Positions 56,472-64,000 of a stretch of 64,000 nucleotides of DNA are shown piece after piece. The first letter of the stretch is position 1, and every line of letters starts with the position of its first letter. The position numbers were made by a program, and so were the translations under genes. The notes beneath the pieces are model-generated. The model saw only the letters and a program-made list of their open reading frames with translations, did not search any database and had not been told where the DNA came from. Source of the DNA: Bacillus chungangensis (GTDB taxonomy: Bacteria > Bacillota > Bacilli > Bacillales > Bacillaceae_C); assembly GCF_030812995.1 (NCBI RefSeq), contig NZ_JAUSTT010000006.1, forward strand, positions 62,001 through 126,000, read 5' to 3'.

Positions 56472-56918
56472 TTATTTCTTTTTATTGTTTAACATTTCAT
56501 ATACTTCATGCTTGTTGCCACTCTCTGATATCTGCTTAATAAGATCTGCATTATCAAGCAGTTCAGCCAAGTCAGTCAATTGTTTTATATGACTATCACT
56601 TTCTTTTGCGCAAAATGAAAACACAATATGAACTGGGTCATTATGTTCGCTCCCGAAGTCAACGGGTTCTTTCAGCGTAATCAAGCTAATATCGTTCTTT
56701 AATACACTTTCTCCAGGTCGTGCATGTGCCAGCGCAATATGAGGAGCAATGACGATATAGGGGCCAAGGTTATGGATAGCTGCTACCATTTCATCGATAT
56801 ACGCTTCTGTTATACTATTGTTATCTAGCAGCAAAGCTCCTGACTTTCTAATCGCTTCTTCCCAATTTTGCACTTCAACCTTGACCTGTATATTTTCCTT
56901 TTTTATAAATGACGTCAT
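56472..56918 (-). CDS. PTS EIIA, mannitol/fructose (EIIA-2) type
   Basis: 148 residues. The active His is in APHIALAHARPGESV (the HARP motif) near residue 67. ATG 56918 is preferred to GTG 56927, which overlaps the AGGTGA site. Confidence 0.9.
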   Translation of the reverse strand: MTSFIKKENIQVKVEVQNWEEAIRKSGALLLDNNSITEAYIDEMVAAIHNLGPYIVIAPHIALAHARPGESVLKNDISLITLKEPVDFGSEHNDPVHIVFSFCAKESDSHIKQLTDLAELLDNADLIKQISESGNKHEVYEMLNNKKK

Positions 56919-56927
56919 ATTTATCAC

Positions 56928-58886
56928 CTAGCTGTCAGTATTTAATAAAAGAATATCTTTCTTGTTTTGAGCATTTTTTATTTTTTCTTGATTGGTAGAC
57001 CTTTCAATAATTTGAATCAGTTTAAGAAAAAGCGATGACTCTGCTTCCATGGAACATATAACGAAAATGACTTTCACCATCACTTGTCCAGAGTCTCCAA
57101 ACTTGATAGCATCACTTAACTGCAATAAGCTAATGCCATCACGTAACACTCCTTTTTTAGGAGACGCATGTACAACAGCGACTTCCGGAATGAAAACCAT
57201 ATATGGCCCCAGCTCTTCAACTGCTCTAATCATGTCATCCACATATTCATCTGAAATATATTGATTGTCTAATAGCGGTTTACTGGCAAGTTTAATTGCC
57301 TTCCTCCATTCGTCTATAGACTTGTTTAATTGAATATGCTCTTCTGGAATGATCATGGCCATTTCAAGATCATCATTTTTCATGCTTTCATGTTTCGTTA
57401 ACGCTAATACTTGTTTCTGGTATGCTTTTTTGAAAGTCTCTGCTTGCAACTTAGCAATATCCTCAGAATCAAGCAATGGGTTTACTCTTAGTACTTTTCG
57501 ATCTGATTCAATAGGAACAGTAGCCACAATAAAATCAATTGACTCGTCTAAATAATTTTTATAATTATTCGTATTAACTGGACCAACTGTTTTTATTTCC
57601 GGAAGCATTACTTTCATTCTCGTCGCTAAGAGCGATGAAGTCGCAAGACCTGATCCGCATACAATGAGAGCTGTTGGCATAAAGCCTGAAAAAGAGTAAC
57701 GTTCATAACTAGCTCCTAAGTGCATGGCGATATACGCAACCTCTTCATCTGGAAAATACAAATGATACTTTTTTTCGATTGGAAGAAGGCTTTTGCGCGT
57801 AATTTCATAAATATAGCGGTATTTAAATTTTACTTGTTCTGTTAAAGAGTTTTCTATCTTTTGGTTATTTTTTAAGCGATGAAGCGCTACTTGCAAATGA
57901 ATCATTAAACCATTTACAAATTCAAGATCTTTGGAAAAATCTATCCCAATCAGAAGCTTTACTTCATTAATGAAATCGTGAGTAATTCGATAAAAGCTTT
58001 CATTTTGGATGTCTTCATTTAAATCAAACACTTGTGTCAGACATGATGTTACTTTTGTACCTTTAATCTGCTTCGTTAAATAAGAAAGCTCATCCACATG
58101 AAGTGATACACAGAATACTGATTTGTACAATCTATTGATGAGCGAGGATTCTTGCGTTTCCAAAATCCCCTTTCTTTCCATAAATGGATATTGAACAAGT
58201 TGGCCCTTTTTTATTCGATTAAATTGAAAGCAAATGGACATCAATAACTCTTCCCTTGCATGATCACTAAAATACGTTTTTGTTTCCTCTTCATACAACC
58301 CGATGAAGACATCAGCATTTTTTGTTACATCTGAGGGAAAAAGCTGTTTAACATATTTTCTTAATAATGTAGAAGATGCGGCATCACTATAAAGCAAAGA
58401 AAAACAATTGCGAATATCAAGTTCATTGCCATCAATTGATAAGCCATGAGATGGTTTTTTCACTAACATAATTCCTGTACGCTTAAAAAACATTTCTGTT
58501 TCAGCCATCAGATGGTATACAGTTGATTTGCTTAATTCCAACCTGTCACTTAGCTCATCTAATGTTGTTTTATCTCTAATAAGCATTTCAAATGAGATAA
58601 GCAGGATATTCTCTTCTTTCGTGGCAATCGTGTTATCTAATAGTACTAATTTAGATTCTAATCTCGCTTTTTCTTCTGTTGATAATTTTAGGCAAACACC
58701 CTTTCTTGGTTTTCTGACAAGTCCAATATCAATTTCCTTTAGGAAGCCTTGTATAAAATCAAGGTCATACCTAATGGTTCTTTCTGATACTTTGAATTTC
58801 TTTGCCACTGATTGGATATTGATAAAATCTTGCTGCTTCAAAAGGAATGACAATATATCTAATTGACGATTTGTTAAAGAGATCAA
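56928..58886 (-). CDS. BglG/MtlR-type PTS-controlled transcriptional activator
   Basis: 652 residues from TTG 58886 (GAGGGG seven bases ahead); the longer open frame has no site. Order: HTH (LTNRQLDILSFLL... SERTIRYDLDFIQ), second HTH (about 85-140), two PRD domains (about 180-395), an EIIB-like domain (VCGSGLATSSLLATRMK, about 410-490) and an EIIA-like domain (VAVVHASPKKGV, about 500-650). Phosphorylation on these domains should switch on the operon when its sugar is imported. Confidence 0.9.
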   Translation of the reverse strand: MISLTNRQLDILSFLLKQQDFINIQSVAKKFKVSERTIRYDLDFIQGFLKEIDIGLVRKPRKGVCLKLSTEEKARLESKLVLLDNTIATKEENILLISFEMLIRDKTTLDELSDRLELSKSTVYHLMAETEMFFKRTGIMLVKKPSHGLSIDGNELDIRNCFSLLYSDAASSTLLRKYVKQLFPSDVTKNADVFIGLYEEETKTYFSDHAREELLMSICFQFNRIKKGQLVQYPFMERKGILETQESSLINRLYKSVFCVSLHVDELSYLTKQIKGTKVTSCLTQVFDLNEDIQNESFYRITHDFINEVKLLIGIDFSKDLEFVNGLMIHLQVALHRLKNNQKIENSLTEQVKFKYRYIYEITRKSLLPIEKKYHLYFPDEEVAYIAMHLGASYERYSFSGFMPTALIVCGSGLATSSLLATRMKVMLPEIKTVGPVNTNNYKNYLDESIDFIVATVPIESDRKVLRVNPLLDSEDIAKLQAETFKKAYQKQVLALTKHESMKNDDLEMAMIIPEEHIQLNKSIDEWRKAIKLASKPLLDNQYISDEYVDDMIRAVEELGPYMVFIPEVAVVHASPKKGVLRDGISLLQLSDAIKFGDSGQVMVKVIFVICSMEAESSLFLKLIQIIERSTNQEKIKNAQNKKDILLLNTDS

Positions 58887-59103
58887 TTGATCACCCCTCT
58901 TTCTAATTTCAATTGTATCCGCTTTAACCGTTCCCGATAATAGTAAAAGCTGTCCACATATGCGGCAAGAAATCAAAGAAGCAGTCTTTATGGCGAAAAC
59001 CTGCCTTGAATCAGCCGACTTTTTTAATCGGGCATCCGTATTTATTTGTTTATTTTGCACATTGATTTTACAATCTATAACTAGAACAAATGAAAGCACA
59101 AAT

Positions 59104-59133
59104 AGAGCAACTGCCTTATGAGACAATTGCTCT
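59104..59133 (-). terminator. Terminator after the antiporter gene
   Basis: AGAGCAA (59104-59110) and TTGCTCT (59127-59133) pair; on the minus strand ATTTGTGCTTTC follows. Confidence 0.65.
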
Positions 59134-59153
59134 ATCATTTTCTCTACCCAATT

Positions 59154-60614
59154 TCATGAAACTTCTTGAGATTGCTCAGACTGAAATAGCCTTTTCACTT
59201 GTTCCCTTTGTGTTTTTGCTACCAATACATATAGAACGTCTTCAGAAAGAATACTCGTATCTCCCTTTGGAAAGATGAGCTTGTCTTTTCGGATAATGGC
59301 AGTAATTAATGAGTCATAAGGAAGTTCGATATCTTTTAACATTTTATTTGCAATCGGAGCTCCTTCCTCTACTGTCAATCCCATCATTTCGTTATTTGTT
59401 TTACCGATAGAAATTAATTCTAAGCTATGTGGAACAGCGGTTTTTGTACCTTCCGTTAGTCCTAAATAATTTGCAAGCGGAGATATAGTCGCCCCTTGTA
59501 AAAGTGCGGAAGTAAAGACGACGAAGAATACGACATTAAAAAGCAATTCGCTGTTTTCTATACCTGCAATCATTGGATAAGTAGCCAAAACAATTGGCAC
59601 CGCCCCACGTAAACCCGCCCATGAAATGAGAATCTTTTCTTTCAAATCATATTTAGAGAAGATCATACTAATAAACACACCGAGCGGCCGTGCAACAATC
59701 ATTAATAAGAATGACAGAAGCAGTCCTTGCCAAGCGATTTTAATTAATTGAGTTGGGAAGGAAAGAAGCCCTAGCAAAATAAACATTAAAATTTGCATCA
59801 TCCAAGCAAATCCTTCGTTAAAACGAACAATTGAATATCGATATGTTAAGTCTGAATTTCCCACTAAGATCGCCATCACATAAACAGCTAGCAGTCCACT
59901 AGCATGTACGAATGACGTAACTGCAAAGGTTAATACGGCAAATGCAACAGAAAAAACAGGATACAGACCAGAGGAGTCCAAATTAATTTTGTTAATAGCC
60001 CATACGGTTATTTTTCCGAAGATTAAACCAAAAACAAGACCTATACCCATTTGCCAAAAAAAGTTCAGTATCATATTCATTACTGAAGCTTCTGGCACTT
60101 GTATTAATTGGATAAAAGAAACAGTTAAAAAAATTGCCATTGGATCATTTGAACCTGATTCTGCTTCCAACGTAGCTGTAAGTTTACTGCGGATATTTTT
60201 TTCACCTAAAGCAGCAAAAACTGCGGCAGCATCCGTTGATCCAACAATTGCACCAAATAAAAGCCCCTCTAACCATGAAAGACCTAGAATATATTTTGCG
60301 AAAAAACCGATTGTGAATGTCGTAATTAAAACCCCTATTGTAGCCAATGTAGCTGAAGGGGCAATCACTTTTCTCATGTTTTTCCACTTTGTATTTAAGC
60401 CGCCATCAAACAAAATGACAATAAGTGCAATTGTCCCAAATAACTGGGTCAGTTTTGCATTATCAAAGTATATGTATCGATTCAAAACCATACCAACAAC
60501 AACAAAAAGCACTAACGATGGCAACCCAAGACGTGAAGAAAATTTGGCGGTTAGGACACCGGAAATTAATAAGATAGAAAAAAGTAAAATCGCTTGTTCA
60601 ACACTAAACGTCAA
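59154..60614 (-). CDS. K+/H+ antiporter, NhaP2/CPA type
   Basis: 486 residues: 12-13 helices forming a Na/H exchanger domain (LFDGGLNTKW; GSTDAAAVFAAL, the conserved Asp region), then a cytoplasmic TrkA_C domain (about 400-475). In bacilli such proteins export K+ and are often gated by nucleotides through TrkA_C. TTG start behind AAAGAG. A 22-codon ORF ends 15 bases upstream. Confidence 0.9.
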   Translation of the reverse strand: MTFSVEQAILLFSILLISGVLTAKFSSRLGLPSLVLFVVVGMVLNRYIYFDNAKLTQLFGTIALIVILFDGGLNTKWKNMRKVIAPSATLATIGVLITTFTIGFFAKYILGLSWLEGLLFGAIVGSTDAAAVFAALGEKNIRSKLTATLEAESGSNDPMAIFLTVSFIQLIQVPEASVMNMILNFFWQMGIGLVFGLIFGKITVWAINKINLDSSGLYPVFSVAFAVLTFAVTSFVHASGLLAVYVMAILVGNSDLTYRYSIVRFNEGFAWMMQILMFILLGLLSFPTQLIKIAWQGLLLSFLLMIVARPLGVFISMIFSKYDLKEKILISWAGLRGAVPIVLATYPMIAGIENSELLFNVVFFVVFTSALLQGATISPLANYLGLTEGTKTAVPHSLELISIGKTNNEMMGLTVEEGAPIANKMLKDIELPYDSLITAIIRKDKLIFPKGDTSILSEDVLYVLVAKTQREQVKRLFQSEQSQEVS

Positions 60615-60629
60615 ATAAAATCACTCTTT

Positions 60630-60698
60630 CTATTTCGTATTTTCCCCCTTTTTTGTCATGCGAAGACTTTTAGGTCTACGATCACAAGGAGAATCCAT
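60630..60698 (-). CDS. Short leader ORF (22 aa) before the antiporter
   Basis: ATG 60698 follows a strong GAAGGAGGTG, far better than the antiporter's own site. The peptide MDSPCDRRPKSLRMTKKGENTK is basic with one Cys. Its stop is 15 bases before the antiporter start, close enough for re-initiation. Confidence 0.5.
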   Translation of the reverse strand: MDSPCDRRPKSLRMTKKGENTK

Positions 60699-60829
60699 TT
60701 TAAAACACCTCCTTCAGTTTTTTAAACTTTTCTTTGTCCGCAGCTAATCTCAGACAATGCTTATTTGATTAGTGCCAAGCATCAGAAAAAGTTTCATTAA
60801 CCAGCACTGTTCAAAAAAGTGCCTTCTTT

Positions 60830-60893
60830 TTCGAGGATGTTGCGATCTTGCCTTTGTTCCACTTTTATCCATAGCTAATAGAAGTTTCACTAT
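60830..60893 (-). repeat. Structured non-coding repeat, copy 3 (partial)
   Basis: On the minus strand AGTGAAACTTC, then ATAA-AGTGGAACAAAGGC-AAG-TCGCAACATCCT matches the 5' half of copy 2 (34607-34684). The 3' half is absent. It lies upstream of the leader ORF and antiporter. Confidence 0.6.
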
Positions 60894-61073
60894 ATATTTA
60901 TTATATATATATTTGCCTGGAATTCATAATTTTTATAACTGTTATGATGCCATCATTACTCGAAAAAAATAGGCCGAAACAGATATGATGAGTACATATA
61001 AAAGAGGATAACATTTTCCTCCTGTAGAGGATGAACTGTATATGGAAATTCTATTTTATTGGGGGAGTCCAAG

Positions 61074-61460
61074 GTGTCCAAGACACAGCGCTTAATTGAA
61101 CTAATGATGACAGTCAATGCAAAGAATTCGGACGGATTAACAAAGAGAGTGATTCAGCCAATAGGCCTGTACAGCTGCAGCGGCTTTTGGTATTGCCCTG
61201 CATATTGCTTTAAACGCAAAACTTTTCGTTTGTTCCGAGCGGATCGCATCCATCATGCAGAGCGGACGATAGACGAACAAAAAAAAAGACATACATTATC
61301 AATCTGTTATTGATTGGATTACGATGTCTGAGAAGGATTGTTCAGATGCAGTTCCATTAATAGTAGAATTAACAGAGTTTGACGCAAGCAAGGTGGCTAA
61401 CGGAAACAGTTACCCATCTCTTCCATCACCGTACTCAATTTTTTACATATTTAAAGCAAA
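61074..61460 (+). pseudogene. Decayed YafY/WYL-type transcriptional regulator
   Basis: GTG 61074 behind GGGGGAG reads SKTQRLIELMMTVNAKN, the start of an HTH_11 regulator, then jumps straight to VIQPIGLYSCSGFWYCPAYCFKRKTFRLFRADRI, part of a WYL domain. The middle (about 130 residues) is deleted, and frameshifts follow (LTEFDASKVANGN...). Further relic sequence runs to about 61680. Confidence 0.8.
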
Positions 61461-61736
61461 CTGGACGCGATGTCAGCATGGATAACCTTTATGTATGAAA
61501 AAATGACATTCATTTCCTTTGTATCGTCTACAATGCTAATCACCCTGACTGAAATAAAAGCTGGTGGGATTTTACAGCTGCTAAGAAGGAATATCGTGCA
61601 CAATATGGCTATCCTTCAACAAGACCTGCTCTTCCTTAGCATGAGGGGAAAAACATATAAAATTTAATAAAGTGATTGAAGAATATGGAGTAAACGAAAA
61701 GGAAGTTTTTACCCTTTTTTCAACGTTCTTAAAGTA

Positions 61737-61781
61737 TAAATCAAGCCAGCTTCTCTCAGAATGAGAGCATGGCTTGATTTA
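61737..61781 (-). terminator. Terminator of the deacetylase gene
   Basis: TAAATCAAGCCA (61737-61748) pairs with TGGCTTGATTTA (61770-61781), with an inner CTCTC/GAGAG stem. It touches the stop codon. Confidence 0.85.
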
Positions 61782-62774
61782 TCAAAATTGTACTGGAGGC
61801 ATCGATTCTGTAATTTTTTTCATTTCATAGCCGTTTTCGGAATAATATTTCAACAGTTGTTCAAGGTGTGCGAGCGTCGTCTCTTTTTCATGCAGCAAGA
61901 TGACTAGCTCATCCTTTTGAGCAGTTTCCTGATCATGAATCACTTTATTAACATATTCCTCATTTCGATATTTCCAATCAAGAGAATCAAGATTCCAATC
62001 CCACATTTTGAATCCAGCTTGATTGACTGCGTCCAGATAATGATCTTTCATGTGTGGTTTTGATCCATAAGGAACTCGAATTAAATTTGTCTTCACTCCT
62101 GTTAATGCCTCGATTTCTGATTGTCCAGCAAGCATTTCGTCTACGACCGTTTGTGGAGATTGATAAATTTGTTTGACGTCGTGAGTTACTCCATGCATTC
62201 CTACAGCGTGGCCATCGTCAACCATTTGTTTTACTGCGTCTGGGTATTTTTTAATATTTGGGGCAAGCATGAAAAATGTTGCTTCGGCATTATATTTTTG
62301 TAATAATTTTAAAATCCCTGTTGAATTAGCAAATGGCCCATCATCAAAAGTTAAATAGACGATTTTTTGCTCAGCTGTTTGTTCAGTGGCCTTATTATTG
62401 TCACTTCCTGCTGCTTGCTTTCTTTCATTAGCAATACCTGCTTGATTCTTTTGTTCATTTTGCTTCCTTGCAAAATGAAGCTTTTGGCCAAGACCGGCAT
62501 CGATTTTTTCTCCTTCTACAAGCAATGCTGCCTTCTTAGTATTAGAGGAGATAGATAGTATTGTTCCAAGAGACCATCTTGGCATTGTAAATGGTATGTT
62601 TTCAGGATGAAGATCGTTTTGTTCCGTTTCTTTTTTCGATTTTTCCGCACTCGTATTTGCATTTGCTACATTCGGGTCTTCCGGCTTTGAGTACATTGTC
62701 CAAGCAAATAAAAGCAATAAGAGAAGGACAACTCCTATCAATGCTTTTTCATAGATGTTTATTTTTTTACGCAT
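61782..62774 (-). CDS. Polysaccharide deacetylase, membrane-anchored
   Basis: 330 residues. N-terminal helix (about 8-27), a charged low-complexity linker (about 30-130), then a NodB domain: LTFDDGPF (catalytic Asp pair), GMHGVTH (zinc His pair), RVPYGSKPH and LVILLHE. It probably removes N-acetyl groups from cell-wall glycan. ATG 62774 is chosen for its AAAGGG spacing. Confidence 0.9.
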   Translation of the reverse strand: MRKKINIYEKALIGVVLLLLLLFAWTMYSKPEDPNVANANTSAEKSKKETEQNDLHPENIPFTMPRWSLGTILSISSNTKKAALLVEGEKIDAGLGQKLHFARKQNEQKNQAGIANERKQAAGSDNNKATEQTAEQKIVYLTFDDGPFANSTGILKLLQKYNAEATFFMLAPNIKKYPDAVKQMVDDGHAVGMHGVTHDVKQIYQSPQTVVDEMLAGQSEIEALTGVKTNLIRVPYGSKPHMKDHYLDAVNQAGFKMWDWNLDSLDWKYRNEEYVNKVIHDQETAQKDELVILLHEKETTLAHLEQLLKYYSENGYEMKKITESMPPVQF

Positions 62775-62924
62775 AGAGTCCCTTTTCAACTTTTTTCATC
62801 CCTTCAAACTATATGTCATCAGTATTTACTTAGGACTGTGATGTCCACTTCTCTAAAGCGTGCAAGCTCCATTTAATAACATTATATTTTCATAGAAAAA
62901 ATTGGATACTGGATTCATATTACA

Positions 62925-63065
62925 AATATGTAACAATGAACTTTCCACTCTAATAGATTTGGTAAACTGATGCTGTCAAAATATATCGTAACGTGTCACA
63001 GCTAAAAAAGGGTTACATGTTGGTAACAATTTTTGCAGAAGAATTGTAACTAATTTGTTACACAC
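62925..63065. promoter_or_regulatory. Cluster of GTAAC/GTTAC half-sites
   Basis: TGTAAC or GTTAC words recur at about 62931, 62989, 63012, 63020, 63047 and 63056, including GTTAC-6-GTAAC and GTAAC-6-GTTAC inverted pairs. They precede TTGACA...TATAAT-like sequence and the lipoprotein gene. Likely binding sites of an unidentified regulator. Confidence 0.45.
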
Positions 63066-63126
63066 TTTGACACCCTTCTTTTATAATAAGACTTACAGGA
63101 TTTTTCCTCAAGGAGAAGATATTAGA

Positions 63127-64000
63127 ATGAGAAAAAAGGTTTACGTCTTTATCTATCAACTATTTTTAATCTTGCTCTTATCTGGTTGTTCTTTATTTGA
63201 AGGCCACTCATCACTTCTGACACCGCCTTCGTTAAATGATCAGCAGGCAGAATTAAAAACAGTTATTTCGAAATATTTGCCAGATCAGGCCGAAATGCTT
63301 ACTCCCTTAGACATGAAAGAAGCTCAATCTATTTTTCTAGAAGATCTTGATGGTGATGGTCAAGAAGAAATGATCGTATTTTACAAAATGACGAATCGTG
63401 CTGAATCGATGAAAGGGATCGTTCTAAAGAAAAAAGATAAAGTTTGGAAAAAGATAGCTGAATTTGACGGAACAGGGTTTTTTTTAAGTGAAGTGCAATT
63501 TGTTGATTTAAACAACAATGGTCGAAAGGAGATTGTTGCAGGATTTCGTTTTAGTGAAGAATTAGATGATAAAGGCTTGCTTGTATACGATATTTTTAGT
63601 GATGATTCTCCAAAATTGTTGTTAGATAAACCATATACCTATGTAGTGATTGACGATTTTCAGCAGCAAAAAAACAATGAACTCGTTTTAATTAAATTTG
63701 ACAGAAATAGTTTAAATAAAATGGTGCTCTATCGCTATGCCCATGAGCAGATGACTGAAATTGCAACACTAGAGTTAGACCCTTATGTAGATGGCTACTT
63801 ACAGGCTATTAGCGGACTTATTACAAAGAATCAAAAGGGAATCTTCCTGGATGGCTACATAGGTGCACATTCTGGCTTTACAAATGTTATAACGATAAAC
63901 AATGATACACTAACAAACGTCTTTGATTCAGAATCAGAAGTAACCTTTAAACCATATGCCACGAAAAGTGAAGATATCAATGGAGATGGGATCTTGGAAA
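63127..64000 (+). CDS. Lipoprotein with FG-GAP-like repeats (runs off the window)
   Basis: ATG 63127 behind AAGGAGAAG. Signal peptide with lipobox LLLSGC (Cys about residue 20). The mature part has DGDG/NNNG-type metal-binding turns (LEDLDGDGQEE, DLNNNGRKE, DINGDGI), as in VCBS/FG-GAP beta-propeller lipoproteins of bacilli. No stop before the window edge. Function unknown. Confidence 0.85.
   Translation, partial: MRKKVYVFIYQLFLILLLSGCSLFEGHSSLLTPPSLNDQQAELKTVISKYLPDQAEMLTPLDMKEAQSIFLEDLDGDGQEEMIVFYKMTNRAESMKGIVLKKKDKVWKKIAEFDGTGFFLSEVQFVDLNNNGRKEIVAGFRFSEELDDKGLLVYDIFSDDSPKLLLDKPYTYVVIDDFQQQKNNELVLIKFDRNSLNKMVLYRYAHEQMTEIATLELDPYVDGYLQAISGLITKNQKGIFLDGYIGAHSGFTNVITINNDTLTNVFDSESEVTFKPYATKSEDINGDGILE

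Noticed and set aside
60615-60830. Possible c-di-AMP (ydaO-type) riboswitch before the K+/H+ antiporter
   Set aside because: I could not find the conserved ydaO core sequence; only a leader ORF and a partial structured repeat are visible.

Overview
The window is low-GC Firmicutes DNA, most likely from a member of the Bacillaceae. Support for this: strong AGGAGG-type ribosome binding sites with frequent TTG and GTG starts, sigma-A promoters, T-box leaders, U-tract terminators, a SpoIIP-family sporulation protein, YugP, a YxdJKLM/YxeA-type antibiotic-sensing module and a ykoN-ykoP-ykoQ-like cluster. I could not fix the genus. No rRNA, tRNA or CRISPR array was seen.

Layout. 0-5 kb: a DUF1648/DUF5808 membrane protein with its GntR repressor, then two decayed tandem copies of an ECF-like sigma/anti-sigma module. 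5-13 kb: MerR-YugP; a two-component system with YxeA and a BceAB-type transporter (peptide-antibiotic sensing and detoxification); a DUF418 membrane protein. 13-18 kb: a CPBP protease gene broken by a stop codon, an ArsR-like regulator with its MFS transporter, a dead VOC gene, and an unknown 160-aa/53-aa pair. 18.3-26.8 kb: an arsenic island between two direct repeats: arsR-arsP-arsM-Cys-rich peptide, a convergent arsR-arsB-arsC operon, and a divergent arsD-arsA-HesB-like operon. It covers arsenate reduction, arsenite efflux and chaperoning, and methylation with likely export of methylated arsenic.

26.8-34.8 kb: pseudogenes (serine hydrolase, macrodomain, TPR protein), a NUDIX hydrolase, the ykoN/P/Q-like cluster, a SpoIIP paralogue, and two copies of a strongly structured non-coding repeat. 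34.8-42.1 kb: a complete trpEGDCFBA operon on the minus strand, behind one sigma-A promoter and two tandem T-box leaders, both with a UGG (Trp) specifier. 42.1-48.5 kb: a MOSC protein, then a visibly GC-richer two-gene block encoding a 2-hydroxyacyl-CoA dehydratase-like protein and a giant double-ATPase activase, probably acquired. 48.7-53.8 kb: remnants of a TetR/ABC-2 exporter locus, an alpha/beta hydrolase, and an MFS transporter under its own T-box (apparent GCA, Ala specifier) bracketed by two decayed ends of the same IS3-like element.

54-64 kb: an UlaA-type PTS operon (PRD regulator, IIA, IIB, IIC, SIS-domain protein), a K+/H+ antiporter preceded by a 22-codon leader ORF and a third copy of the structured repeat, a dead WYL regulator, a polysaccharide deacetylase and the start of a lipoprotein gene. 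Decayed genes are unusually frequent. Several breaks fall in homopolymer runs, so raw-read checks should precede biological conclusions.
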